From: Hermodice carunculata
Taxonomy: Eukaryota > Annelida > Polychaeta > Eunicida > Amphinomidae
DNA length: 64,000 bases
Reading direction: 5' to 3'
Assembly: GCA_964020975.1 (NCBI GenBank)
Contig: OZ026616.1
Location: 78,027,993 to 78,091,992, forward strand
Within the stretch, counting starts at the first letter, position 1. Each line of letters opens with the position of its first letter. The notes under the pieces were generated by a model. That model was not told the origin of the DNA, did no database searches, and saw only the letters and a program-made list of their open reading frames with translations. The position numbers and the translations under genes were made by a program. Positions 26,101 to 38,600 of this stretch are shown here, piece after piece.

Positions 26101-29100
26101 GATTTTCATACACTGTATAAGTCCTGAAGTTATATTGGGCTCACTTGAAAACTGTGGTCGATCAGTATGGCAGTCACAAGATTTTCACATTTTGACCTAT
26201 ATTTTACATAATACTATAGGTGACACCACCAACATTGATGTGGAGTAAGATTTTCATACACTTTGTACCTTGTAAATGTTATATGGACCTAACTAAAAAA
26301 TAGTGGGTTTCAGAGCATTCACGACATGATCCCTAAAGTGGCCAATTTGACCTTGACTTTCAACTTAGATAAAAAAAATTGTTAGTCTTCAAAATATCAC
26401 CCCACATCCAGCTTTCCATTGATGGTCTGCAGCTGTTTGTTCAAATACGCTAATAACTTTTTGAGTTACTAAAGATATACAATAAATTTGGACAAGAGCC
26501 AAACTCCATAATCAACAGGTCATGGTGACCCAAAAAGTAGATCACCAAGTATAGTTTTATGTACAATGTAACAAAGTGCAATTTTGATCTGGAGGTTCAA
26601 TAGGAAAGGTCAGAATTAGCTCTAAGGTGTACAGGGGAACCTGCTGTATGCAACCACTGCCGTACACAGTCTCATTGCTTTTTGTGGTCACTAGCCTGGG
26701 ACATAGGTGTCAATTTCTTTGTAAAATTTACCTGTGGTGACAGGTCACCTGCTGTATGTGGCCACTTTTTCTTGGCTGAAGGGGTGACCACATACAGCAG
26801 CTACCACTGTATATTCACCCCAATACACAACTGAATACACAAACATTTGGAGGGCTAGAGCTGTGTATTCCCATTAGTTTGTATGTTAAATCAACCTTAA
26901 GTAAAACCACTCACTTTTGTATCTAAGGTTATATGATTTTTGTGAGATATTTAATCATGCATCTAGATTTACTGTCTGAAATTTAGTGTTTTATGTACAG
27001 TAGTTTTCAAGTTATTAAGTTACAAATTACAATGTAAAGTAATGAGAATACACTACCCTAGCCCTCTACTGACTGCAATAACCTCTTTTAAATTTACATG
27101 CATGTGGACCTCACAAAAATATGTCAAGATCACTGATATCATATAACACTCTAGCATTATACATGGGCTATATATCCTATAAAGTTTTCAAGTCTAAATC
27201 AATAATTTTCTAAATATGGAATTTTGTATCTTAAAACACAGTTTGGCCCATAATTTCCATCTAAATTATGGATGGCACCACTAGTATCATTTTGTGACGT
27301 AGACTTCGATCACCCGCACAATCCCACCAAATTTTGTGAAGATCCATCAAAAATTAAAGATGCTAGAGTGTTCACAAGATTTTCACATTATGACCAATAT
27401 ATTACATAATATTGTAGGTGGCGCTACCAATATCGAAAGGGACCTAGATTTTTGTACATCCTGCAATTCATGACAGTTATATTGGGCCAACTTTCCTTAA
27501 AGTTATATTGGGCTAACTTCAAAAGTTTTCAAGTTATTGTGCTCACAATCCAAAACTTAAGAGACTTAAGAAACGGACGGACAGACATGAGTGATGCTAT
27601 AAGCTCTGTGAACTTAGGTCAGCAGAGTGATTAAACATATTAGGCAGTCAAGTAAATAATAATGTTTCAATTTGAGGAAAACATCAAAAATCCAAGATAG
27701 CAGCTGGGTCACATGACCTTATAACGTGACCTTGAGATACTTTCAGCAACAGAAATGCAAATCACTAATTCCAAGCTTCTTGTAGCGACAAATTGAAAAC
27801 ACTGTGTCTTGTGTTTTGTAGGAGATATAGTTACCAATCTTTCTAAAAGATTTTTTTTTTCAGAATATGCCAAAAAATGATTGAATACCAATGGGAGGTT
27901 CATATTGTTCTTTGGGGGGACAATAGGGATGTTGACCCCTTGAATTATCAATTAGGCTGAAATGGTATAAATGGCTGTCAGAATGTCTCATTTCATGTAC
28001 ATCTGCTGTTTTCTTTGGTAGTATAAATGTGTTTTTGAGTGATTAAAAACATTAAACAGCCAAGTAACACTTAAATTTGTGGAAACAAGTGGCCCATGGG
28101 CCTAATGCTCTGCTTACCACCATTACCCCCCCCCCCTCCCAATTATTTTTTGAAATGTATTCAATCCATGAGCTTGAAAAATTAATCAAGCTTAGCCATA
28201 TTACATGTATACAATATGAAATGTCCACATGATAGATATTTGTCGTACAATTGGCATCACTCGCCTTATTCTTCATCAAGATATTGAACTAAATGTTCTT
28301 TTTTAAAGCGCTCAATGACCTTGAAAAATAGATCAAGGTCAAACAATCATTGGGTCATGACGGACCAAAAAGTATGTCACCAAGTAGAATTTTATATACA
28401 ATGTACTCAAGTGCAATTTTGATCTGGAAGCTATTTCTCTTTGCCATTGATGTCCAAACTTCACCCTACCAGTACAAAATCACCTCTTCCAACTTTACAG
28501 GTCTGATGACCTTACAAAAATAGGTCAAGGTCACTGATCTTAAATACATGTAACATATTAGCATTGGACATAATCTACAACTCCTATCAATTTGGCGGAT
28601 GTGTAATTCAATTATTTTTTGAAATACAGAATTTTGACATTTTTAAGTCCTTATTTCTATCAAATTACAGCTGGCGCCACTAGTATCATAACGACCAAGA
28701 TTTTGACCTGTTCTACAATCCCACTACATTTCGTGAAGATTCATAAAAATTAATGACGCTGGCCTCAGGTCACAAGATTTTCACACTTTGACCCATATAG
28801 TAGTACCTGCTGTATGCAACCACCCCTACAGCCAACCAAAAATGGTCACATATTACAGGTGGTCATTCATGTCAGGTACAAATCATTATGAAGAAGTAAA
28901 AGCTTACATGTATGGATGGATAGGCAGATGGACGGATGAACAAATGGATAGATGACACTAAATTGACCATCTTATAAGCTCAGCTGACTGACAAGTCAGC
29001 TGAGCTAAAAAAAATCCCTATTTAAGACATGTTGGCCTACTACATGTAGATTGTATTTTATGTGTAGATTTAAAACAGCAAGTTTTCTTAAGCATTGACA

Positions 29101-31122
29101 CAAAACCGTAATCAGTTTCCACAATTTAGAAGACTAGACATGCACATTTAATAGACCAGTTCATGGGACTCGGGTTTATTCAGTTCACTTCGGCCCGAGT
29201 TCGGGAAGTGCACCCTGCTTTGTTTACATTTTGTGCGTGTTCAGCTGCCTGACAAGTCAGCTGAGCTAAAAAAAATCCCTATTTAAGACATGTTGGCCTA
29301 CTACATGTAGATTGTATTTTATGTGTAGATTTAAAACAGCAAGTTTTCTTAAGCATTGACACAAAACCGTAATCAGTTTCCACAATTTAGAAGACTAGAC
29401 ATGCACATTTAATAGACCAGTTCATGGGACTCGGGTTTATTCAGTTCACTTCGGCCCGACTTCGGGAAATGCACTCTGCTTTGTTTACATTTTGTGCGTG
29501 ACCACGCTGGCTGGATTTAACTTGGAAGGATCAGAAAGTAAAACACAGGATGTGCTTGGGTTTAATGAAAAATCAAACCGTCAGCAAACTAAACATGCTC
29601 ATTTCACCACTGATGTGACATTTTAGGTAAAAGATTTGCACTGTTCAACACAACCCATGCTGTAATCACTAGCACTAGCTGTGGCAAAGTATACATCCGT
29701 GTTTTATATGGAATGTAAAGCCAGCCAAGCCAGTATTAACCACTAGATCTCCATGCCCATGGCACAGGTTGTTGCTCTATACTTTCCAATGTAATAAGCC
29801 ATACTCCTCTGTCTACTATACCCATACCCATCATCTCTACGACAAAAATCCCCCCCCCCCATTTTTGGGGGTCTCTTCCCTCTATCTAGCACTGACTGTT
29901 CACATTTGAAGAGCTTCGGGGGGGGGGGGGGTATTCCTGAAAAATGCCTATTGTTTACATGTATGAGCTATATTTCAAGTGGCAGTATTTCAAAAAGTAT
30001 TTCAACCACGTTTGAAATTTTCAGTGATGTTAAAATTTAGGTACTACATTATCAGAATTAATCCTTAATTTGATGATCACTTACTAATATATAACATTCA
30101 TTTCTAACATTTAATGACATATCAGGGATGTGCCAAATAGCACGTCCCTGATTTAATTGACAATTACCGGCTAAAATTTCACATTAATTTCCAACATTTA
30201 ATGATGCAGGAAATAATTTTTGTTAGTTTTGGTAAGTGGCTGCTAGTTGAAGTGGAAGAGTTCTATAGTTTTTAAAGTAATTTAAGGCTATCAAAAATGT
30301 TTAGGAATTTTTGTTAGTTTTGGTGAGTGGCTGCCAGTTTAAGTGGAAGAGTTCAAGTAAAAGTAATTTGGGAAGTAATCAAAAAATGTTAGGAAGTTTT
30401 GTTAGTTTTGGTAAGTGCTGGCAGTTGAAGTGGAGCAGTTAATGTAATTTGGGGAAAATGGGTGTAAAGGTTTTTAAAATGTCAGCTTCAAAAGGTAATC
30501 AATGTCAATCAAGGTAGCACTAGCCGCAGATATGTGGCCTTCGAGGGGGCAGCAGGATAAAGGCACAGTGAGTTGGAGGGTGAAGCAACTGGAGGGCCCC
30601 AGACTGTTGGCCCCCTCGGTACAGGCGCAGTGAGTTGGAGGGCGAAGCAACTGGAGGGCCCCAGACTGTTGGCCCAGGCCTCCCGAGGGGGCCAACAGTC
30701 TCGGGCCCTCCAGTCGCTTCGCCCTGCAACTCACTGCGCCTTACCCTGCTGCCCCCTCGAAAGCCACATATCTGCGGCTAGATAGCACGTGATCGTAATG
30801 CGGCTAGATTGCACGTGATCGTAATGCGCCTAGACAGCACCTGATTGTAAATTTTAAGGACACAGCAGCAACCAGCAGAATGGTTGTCATCATAATTGTG
30901 GTCGATATGAACCCATTTATACTGACCGCCTAAGTCACTGTCCACCGCAAATACTGATTAGGGGCCCCTGTGATTTGGGACAGCTATACTTGCACACATG
31001 GAATCAATGAATGATCCCTCCAAACGACGTGTTGCTTGACATGGACACGGATTGTTCAGACGATCCTTACCTCCCGTCTCTGCGTTGATTGCTGACGCCA
31101 CTGAATCAACGCACACCTCCAT
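17190..31122 (-). CDS. CUTC: CutC copper homeostasis protein homologue, complete, 8 exons
   Basis: CutC is a TIM-barrel protein named for copper homeostasis; its biochemical role is unsettled. Eight minus-strand exons join in frame: 31122-31071, 24168-24109, 21018-20850, 20340-20300, 19373-19338, 18712-18579, 18082-18055 and 17410-17190 (stop). They encode 246 residues, slightly shorter than the human protein. Family landmarks appear in order: MEVCVDSVASAINAE at the start, AKRVELCSNLTEGGTTPS, MIRPRGGDF (residues 54-62), LPVTFHRAID (113-122), ERVLTSGGETSALEG, IIVMPGGGITDRN and GAREFHGSA. Every intron is GT-AG and phases agree throughout. The start is the ATG that opens the conserved MEVCVD motif; the N-terminal extension of human CUTC is absent. 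A candidate AATAAA lies at 16976-16971. The gene is head to head with COX15. Introns 1 and 2 are filled with repeats. Confidence 0.96.
21250..22010 (+). repeat. ~145-bp tandem array with AGGTCA motifs in CUTC intron 2
   Basis: The phrase CAGTGACCCAATTTT recurs at about 21293, 21439, 21574, 21718 (variant) and 21866, a spacing of 135-148 bp. Each unit carries one or more AAGGTCAAGGTCA-like direct repeats before it. Units are diverged. No coding potential. Confidence 0.8.
22251..22794. mobile_element. TA-flanked MITE, CTGTAAATTGC ends, copy 2
   Basis: It opens CTGTAAATTGCTTTATTTTT and closes AGAGCAATTTACAG, with TA at both sides. It is 544 bp long, against 212 bp for the copy at 6446, so the interior probably holds an extra insertion. 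Confidence 0.6.
26602..27090 (+). repeat. Dispersed repeat, copy 2, interrupted by a MITE
   Basis: It matches 1-360 over its length apart from the 178-bp insertion. The two copies let the insertion boundary be read directly. Confidence 0.75.
26632..26809. mobile_element. 178-bp TA-flanked MITE, second copy
   Basis: Ends CAGGGGAACCTGCTGTATG and, inverted, CAGTGGTAGCTGCTGTATG are flanked by TA. The uninterrupted sequence near the left end of the window carries a single TA at this point. It is similar along its length to 11524-11701. Confidence 0.85.
28981..29500 (+). repeat. 261-bp tandem duplication
   Basis: 28981-29239 and 29242-29500 are near-identical with a 261-bp offset; only about five substitutions were noticed (for example GACTGACAAG versus GCCTGACAAG). 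Each copy starts with the palindromic head TCAGCTGACTTGTCAG-like sequence. The duplication looks recent. Confidence 0.9.
30215..30440 (+). repeat. Three ~91-bp tandem units
   Basis: TTTTGTTAGTTTTGG plus a TAAGTGGCTG-like sequel and GAAGTGGAAGAGTT recur near 30217, 30308 and 30398. Units are diverged. Confidence 0.7.
30521..30780. mobile_element. GC-rich foldback element with ~100-bp arms
   Basis: The ends TAGCCGCAGATATGTGGC are inverted at both sides and the arms pair for about 100 bp with few mismatches. The centre holds an extra direct copy of a ~50-bp arm segment (from CAGTGAGTTGGAGGG). Open frames here are by-products of the palindrome. It lies in CUTC intron 1. Confidence 0.8.
30773..30850 (+). 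repeat. Three tandem 26-bp units overlapping the foldback end
   Basis: Units begin at 30773, 30799 and 30825 (TGCGGCTAGATAGCACGTGA and variants). The first unit overlaps the outer end of the foldback element. The first two contain CACGTG. Confidence 0.85.
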
Positions 31123-32008
31123 TTTATATTGCTGTGCTCCAATATTTAGACCGATATCAGCTGATCTGCTTCGTTCTAATGTTTTTATTCAGGCCCGGAT
31201 GGCTGATCATCTCAACGAGCCGGCTGAGACACTTTCCTTATCCTGACCTCTGGCGGAGGTGGAAGATATTACTAAAGCCATTTGAACACGCCAAATGCAT
31301 GGTGCACAAACTAATGTTGCAGCTTGCCACATCAGCAGCAAGGAAGACACCAAATCATTTGGGGGGGGGGGGGTAACTAAGAACTATCAAGTCCATATAG
31401 TGAAAAATATTTATAGAAACATGTAAAAAATATATATATTTCTCAAATGGACATGACCCAAAGATACTAAACTTTATAATAATTATTACAACCTTGTCAT
31501 CTAGCTTTTACAGCCTAAACTTTGAGTCTTGTGGCAAAGATACCAAATGTCAGGTCCCTACACAAATGTGGAAATACTGTTTACAGGTTTAATCTTTTAT
31601 TTATATTTTATTTTTCTCATTTTGTATTATGGTGTTTTGTCACAAAAAGTTTATTTGTACGCATGTGGTTCCAAACGTTTCATGGATTTTTTTGTCACTG
31701 TTTATTTTTCATTTATGAAAGGCTAAATTTGAGGTTTTCATATTTTGAGCTCCCTCTGTTTTTTAATGTATATATTTGTAAAACTAAAGAAATTTTTGAA
31801 CCCCATAACAGCTTTCATTATTTCTATGAGAAAAGTTCGAAATTTGAAGAAAAAAAAAAAGCTTAAGAAAAGTGACATCATTTCCGTGGTCTGACAGTTG
31901 ACATCTTTCAAGTTACCAATGAGTTTTATGTGTGTTCAACATTTAGCTCAAAAGGTTGGCATTATAATCATAGGCCTATATGGAATTCTTTGATCATTTC
32001 CTTTCTAG

Positions 32009-32022
32009 ACAGACAGACAGAC

Positions 32023-32054
<32 letters not shown>

Positions 32055-32081
32055 TTTCAGATAGATAGATAGATAGATAGA
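32009..32081 (+). repeat. (GACA)n/(GATA)n microsatellite
   Basis: Tetranucleotide units of GACA and GATA alternate in blocks. Confidence 0.95.
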
Positions 32082-32505
32082 CTGTTTCGATTAATGCTTA
32101 TCAGTCTATGAGCCTTGGTAATGTGGTTAACCGAACATGGCTTTGTTGTCCTACCAGTGCTTCGAGTAGTTAACTCTGCACGTGTTGTTCCTGGTGGCGC
32201 AATATTTCATTATTATTTCTTTAATTTGCATTATGTTATATGAGTATGTCAAAATATAAAAGTTAATCTCATCCTTGTATTTGAAAATCTGTTTCAATAT
32301 ATCCAAAGCTACAACATCCTCCATACAAATAGGTCAAGGGAAATTTAACAATTTAGTGTCATATTGATGGTTTTGAAGTTAGTCTGTTGGTATTGCAAGT
32401 AAGAGTTAGAGCAAGTAATGTGTAACAAGAGTTTCATGTGAATTTTAGAGGTAGGAAAAATTAAAGTTCAAACTGGAGAAGAGGCCTAAGAAATGTAAAA
32501 AAGAA

Positions 32506-32507
32506 AA

Positions 32508-32544
<37 letters not shown>

Positions 32545-32563
32545 AGGAAAGAAAGAGAGAGAG

Positions 32564-32650
<87 letters not shown>

Positions 32651-32652
32651 AA
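32506..32652 (+). repeat. (GAAA)n microsatellite
   Basis: About 145 bp of GAAA with a short GAGA interruption. Confidence 0.95.
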
Positions 32653-34116
32653 AAGCCGACAAAACTTGGAAATTGGAATTATTACGTCGTCTTGGATAAC
32701 ACCAGTTGGTAGTAATTCTGCGGATACAATATAATTAAGCAGGTTTTAATGTGCATGGTCTTACACAACACCCTCAACACCGAGACATTCACACGAACTA
32801 CAAAAATTTAAAGAAGAAAAAATGCAACGAAATTAAAAATTGAGACATATGTTTGGAATTTTCGTCAGCTTTGACACTTCCTGGCTTTTTGAAGTTTTTA
32901 TCTCATTTTTGTATTTCAGTTAGTCATCAGATACAAATGAAATAACAGAAAATATTTTAAGCCATACCAAGATATAAATGTTTGACATATCTCCACCTCC
33001 GCCTTTTTATAGGACCTTGTTGAAATCACGACCAAAATGGAACATCGTGGACTGTAATGAAATACCATCAGCTTGAAATTTCGTAAATTGAACAACAGGG
33101 TTTCAAAATAAAAGAAACTGTATTTGTTGCGGGCAGCCCTAAAACATGCCATTGCGCCAATTTGCAACTTGTCCTTCAGCAGCAGGAACGGGTCAATTGA
33201 AATAACCACCGATAAACTCTTCATTGTCATTTCCACAGATAAGGATACAGGGCAAAAATATTATTCTTAAGTTCATGTTTCAGATGTATCGAACATTGTT
33301 AAATGTACCCATTTCCAAGTTCGATGTGTTTACACAACAATAAAGTCAAAGCGATTAGCATTTAACATAAATAGATCAAGACAGTTGCATTTGTGACGGT
33401 ATGCATTTTTTAAGGATATTGCGGGTATTTGAACACACGGAACTCATTGTACATTACGTTGAATCATACATAGGAAATGTGTTGTCACAACAAGCAGATC
33501 ACATGCGTATTTAATGCTAATAATATGCACAAAAACATGGCCACATAGTGTGCAAAAATTATTTGACATTATTTTCTTTAAAAAAGTTTGCATGATATGC
33601 TCGCAACGTTGTTCTGTACCTATCGTAAAAATTTGTGAGACTGGAACTTTTTTGATATGCTACCAGAAAATAATGTCGCTAAGTTTGTATGAGATGCGCC
33701 TTTCGTGAGGCACTGTTTTTGTGCATTTTGCGCTGTGCAATAGATACTAGTAGTCACGCTTTTGAAAAGGAACGTATTCCGCAGTTTCTTTTAATTACTG
33801 GCAATCGGGATGGGTAATTAAAGGATTCCTAAGAATACAGACCACACGCTTTGCTCCATGATTAAAAATTACAAACGGGTTTGAAAGACCCAGATAAAAG
33901 GTATGTATTCCAAATGCTAAATACCCGTACATATTGCTATCAGGTATGTGACATCATCCCTGTTACCTCACAGATCAACAGAAATGTGAGAGAAGTGGCT
34001 AAAACTAGATATAATAACGGAATGAGTGAACTTTTATTGTTTTTCTTTTTGTCACTATTACCATAAAATGACCAGCTGGCATTGTAGGTCTATGAAAATG
34101 GAAAAAATAAATGAAT

Positions 34117-34143
34117 AGATAGACCGATAAATAAATAAACAAA

Positions 34144-34194
<51 letters not shown>

Positions 34195-34216
34195 ATCAAT
34201 TAATTAATTAATTAAT
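34117..34216 (+). repeat. (AAAT)n then (AATT)n microsatellite
   Basis: AAATA units run into several TTAA/AATT units. Confidence 0.92.
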
Positions 34217-34484
34217 CAATAAAGGCTCAGTGATTATTGAGAAAGCCGCTGTTCATTGATATTACAAAATAAATGGATTGGGATGAATCAGGTGTTATGA
34301 CTAAATGTCAAGCTGAAGTATCACTGAAACGGTCGCTTGGCGTAGATTTTGATAGGAGGAATCAGGAAAGGCCATGACATTGATTAAGAGTTTCAACGAT
34401 ACAATAAAATAGAAATTTATATGATTTGATTCTAAATATATGCAATACAACGTATGAGTGACATCAATTTTTATTTAAGAATGA

Positions 34485-34635
34485 AAACAAAAACAAAAAA
34501 AAACAAAAAAACAGAAAAAAACAAACAAAAAACAAACAAAAAAAAAACAAAAAAACAAAAAACAAAAAAACAAAAAAAAAAACAAAAAAACAAAAACAAA
34601 CAAACAAACAAACAAACAAACAAACAAACAAACAA
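34485..34635 (+). repeat. (A)nC / (AAAC)n low-complexity tract
   Basis: About 150 bp composed only of A and C after the first bases, ending in a regular AAAC array. The Lys-rich and Phe-rich open frames over it are artefacts. Confidence 0.92.
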
Positions 34636-35560
34636 CGAGTATAAAAGGTATGGATAATTTAGGAAATGAATACTATAGAGGCCAAATAAAACAAATGCAA
34701 TCAGAGAGAAGAGCAAACATGACGTTGTAAGATAATAAAATCTTGGAGGTGTTGATGAGCCTCAAAATACAATCTTTTCTCCGCTATACAACCCCTTCAG
34801 GTACTTATACAGCCATACTTGGTCATGTGACCACCTGCCTCCAGTTTCTCTAATGTGAAATAAAGAAAAATATGTTTGAATGGCCCAACTTCGACTTTTT
34901 AGATAATAATGCATATGAAAATATTTAAATGACCGAACTCTGACTTTTTACACATGCGTATGAAAGGAAGTTATTGTGACTTTGTGTGTGCTAGCCAAAA
35001 AGTTTTACACGTCAGCCTGAGGTATGAGCCTATCTTACGATTTGTGTCACGTTCGGAAAATGCCCTCTAACTGTGAAGAACAGGTGTTCTGTAAACTGGA
35101 CACATGTTGTACAACTGGTTGACAAAGTTTTTGAATGAACCTTTTTATTTGCTTTTATTCCTCATATTATCCTCTATTTCTTGAAATAAGATTATTATTT
35201 TTAAGCATGACATTAAACGTTTTTTAATTCTTTTTTTTTATTCTGCATTTAATCATCTATTTCTTGAAAGAAGATTCTTAATTATTTTTAATCATGACAA
35301 AGGGACGCATTATGCGTTATGTAGACTTAATAGCAGGTCCCAGGATGAACTGAATTTAAGTAAAGGCTTGCGGAACAAAGTTTGCTTTTCTTTGCATTCA
35401 GGTACTCTCATATTGTATTATGGTAAAATACAATGGTTATAACTACTCAATACTAATTTTGTCCGATCCTTTTAGATTTTAGTGTGAACTTGATAAGAGG
35501 AACAGGAATCCCATTGTATCCAGTGACTTGATACAGTGAGCACTCCCTTAATTGGATAAC

Positions 35561-35570
35561 GCATGCGCAC
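35561..35570. promoter_or_regulatory. NRF1-like site upstream of COX15
   Basis: ACGCATGCGCA occurs about 70-80 bp before the COX15 start codon and matches most of the NRF1 palindrome (YGCGCAYGCGCR). NRF1 is a known activator of nuclear genes for mitochondrial proteins, which fits the downstream gene. Function is inferred from motif and position. Confidence 0.4.
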
Positions 35571-35638
35571 AACGATTTACATAACACGGCAAGAAAACTA
35601 GCAGTCGAAATTTTGTGACACCAGCGAAGCCAAACACT

Positions 35639-38600
35639 ATGTTATCCCGCTATCTGCACCGGGGTCTTTACATGTGTTCGTCCTTGCAATTTGGACGAAA
35701 CGTTTTTAGAACGCCCCAGGTGTGGACAAAATACCTGGAGAAGGTAAGATTTTAAATGACCTTGTTAAAACTACATTTCCCTTCAGTAAAAAAACCCGGC
35801 GTGGGGCTGTGTGTGTGCTCTGGCGAACACTGCACTCTCCATTTGGCGTTCATGCCTCAGAACTTGTGTAACAACGGTAACTGCATTGCGTTACATCATG
35901 GGTCTATATGATTTGTTGTATCAAAAATGTACATCAGAACAAATGTAGCTCATAGAATCATAGCTATATTAATTCCTGCATTGCGTTTGCAACAACGATG
36001 TACATGATTTAGGTCACTAATTCACAGTGTCATAAATGTTCCCAGAAGAGATTGACATGAGATTTTTGCTCCTGCCGACAGGAAAGTGGAATGGTATATT
36101 TTGAGGCAGTCACAGAGCAAAGTCGACCCGGAATGAGGCAAATGGACACAGAAAGAGGAAGAAGACAAATTGCTTTATGTGTTTCTCTCTCTGTCTCTCT
36201 CTTTTTTTTGTTTTTTTTGTTTGTTTTGTTTTTGTTTTTTGTTCTAAGCCCAAGGCAAACATCTAAACACCAGTTTCTCGGAATGCCAATGTTTGGCAAA
36301 ATTCAGAATACGGGGCCATTTTTCTTGGCAGTGAAACCCAGTCAAGCCCCAATCACGCTGGCTGTTCACTGAAGTGTGAAGAAGCATTTTCAAGGAAACT
36401 GTTAAGGCAAAAAAAGGCATGGTCCATGGATTGTGAAGAAAGTCTATTTGCTGTGTACTTCCGCATTCTTACACACCATTGCACACTAGTTTCAATTTCG
36501 CTGCATTAAGGTTGACAGTGCAATGGCCAATGCAACCATGGAGCTACCACGAGATGATGCAATCAGGGAGGTGCCATCGATAGCATACTTGTAATGTGTA
36601 ATGAAATAAAGATCAGTTTATTAAATATTGGTTTCAAGATATGTTATCAAGTGCAGGGAAAGCCAACATTTTGGTGTATTGAGTTACGTATTCCACTGTT
36701 TTCACACCTAAAATTTCCAACGTGATCTGTTGTGTTGTGCCATACACCACATGTTGTGCTAAAGCCCACAACTCCCTAGTTTGATCTGATATTTTGTAGA
36801 GGACATCCTATGGCCAATTCAGTATCCTTGCCTGTATAGATCCCCCAAGAGCCTGTATCCTATATCTATCTCATAGGATACAAGCTCTTGGGGGATCCAT
36901 GCAGGGAAGAATACTGAATTGTGCATAGGATGATCTATGTATCCTAAATACCAGTATCCATAATGTGACTATAAAAGAAAAAAAAATGGAATGAAAGTGA
37001 AAGTAAACACAGCTCATAATGATAAACATTTTATTGGTTATAGCAAATGCAGTTTATTAACAGTGAAGCAATTAGGCCAGTAACATTTTAATTGGCTGAT
37101 ATTTTGGACATAGTTTAGCCAATACAAAACAGTAAAATTTTATGCGCAAAATGTTTTAACAGGCCTAAATTTGGACCATGATACACTGTATAGATTTACC
37201 TCCCTTTCAGCAGCCATAGCTAATCTGTGAAGGCTAATGTGGCTGGTTGCCATTACCTCCAAAGCCTAAGAAAGTTCTGTGTTATCTCTACTACCCAGCA
37301 TAGTTAACAGAACACTGTGCTTGAGTCTGTCTCAGTGGCAACTGTTACCATGGGGATCATGGCATTGTAGAAACCCTAACTTATCAAGTGTTTGGAAGAT
37401 TGCATTCATATGTAAGTTGTGGTATGAAAGATGACAGGAAGCTTGCCTTTTTTAATAATGCATGATTTTAGTCATGTGAATTGCTTCCTCAGGATAGTGA
37501 GCATATGAGCGGTATATTTCAGGCCTATACCTTGAAGATTTTGCTGTTTTTTTATTTCAAGAACCTGTCACAGTCACGCAACTTCAGTGGTGTAAGTGCA
37601 TGCTGTCGAAGCCGTTTTTCAAGTATTTCCTTGAGGTCTATAGCATGGCAACCACTGGCAAAGCAGGTAAGTTCGTCATTAAGAAATAGAACTTCCAAGG
37701 TTGGTTACATATGGCACTGTAAGGAAAAGCATGAAATTACTGTTTGCGGAGAGAATCCAAGATAGTTGTTTTTACTGAAGTTATGTGTAATACTAAATAA
37801 GACTTGAAAGTATATGCTTTATGGTATATAATTATTTATTATAAATTTATACAAAATAATTGCAGGGTGCTAAAAATCTCTTTGAAACCCACTTGTCCAG
37901 GGACAAGTAAGCTGTATCTTTTCAATGCTATTTCTTTCAAATTTTACTTGTCCCAGACTATAGAACATGCAAATTGTAGAGCCCTGAATGGTACAGTTCA
38001 TATGACCATCTCCCATGAGAGACCTTGTCTTTCTAAGACCTCTTTGTTAAGGCTCTTTGATGTATCTTTAATTAAAAAGTTTAGCTGCAGTTTTAGACCA
38101 CTTTTTTGCTGGAAGTAGGATTGATTTCAAATAACAGTTTCACTGTGTTACATAATTTGTCTGTGTGTGTTCTAACTTACTCTGCAGTGCTAGAAACATT
38201 GTTTCTGCAGGCAAAACATTAAAAATCCCATATAACAGTGCTCAATTACTCCCATAGTATCTTAAGGGTATGGGGGAGGGGGAAACAAATATTTTTAATT
38301 CTTCCCAGGGTAGAGCACTTACTGAACAGCTTCACCTGTCCTGGGTTGGGCATAATCCCCACTCCTGCCAAGGAAAGCTGTAGACTTGGTCCATGATATC
38401 ACAATAGGACTCTCTCAGTTTTTTTCTGCAAAATGTTGTTAGGGCCTAATATTAATAATAATGTTTACATTGAGTACTTTGAGTGGGAAACAGTTAGACA
38501 AATGTCAGGTAGTATGAAGTGATGATGATTGAATATGATCCGGAGTGTTTACATGCAACACATCAATTGAAAACCTGGACTTTTTTTGCAGATTCCAAAG

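Larger units (their letters stand above)
24880..29007 (-). repeat. Cluster of AGCTCTGC-head family copies, minus orientation
   Basis: Two heads read on the minus strand, one near 27632 (ACTCTGCTGACC...AGAGCTTATA) and one at 29007 (AGCTCAGCTGACTTGTCAG). Each is followed by TGTCTGTCCGTCC-like or TCCATCC-like stretches. The bodies share GGTGGCGCCACTAGTATCA-type phrases and CAAGGTCA motifs. The region fills part of CUTC intron 1. The element class is not recognised. Confidence 0.55.
31123..35638. other. CUTC-COX15 intergenic region
   Basis: The two start codons are about 4.5 kb apart. The stretch contains GACA/GATA, GAAA, AAAT and AAAAC microsatellites and otherwise AT-rich unique DNA. No exon was recognised. 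Non-coding first exons of either gene could lie here. Confidence 0.7.

Noticed and set aside
30474-30785. Three overlapping Pro/Gly-rich open frames
   Set aside because: They come from the two arms of a GC-rich palindrome and mirror one another; no family resemblance.
31522-31866. 114-codon Phe/Tyr-rich plus-strand frame
   Set aside because: Composition follows the local T-richness; no motif, no splice support.
34454-34716. Lys/Gln/Asn-rich and Phe/Cys-rich open frames
   Set aside because: Both are translations of an A/C-only low-complexity tract.
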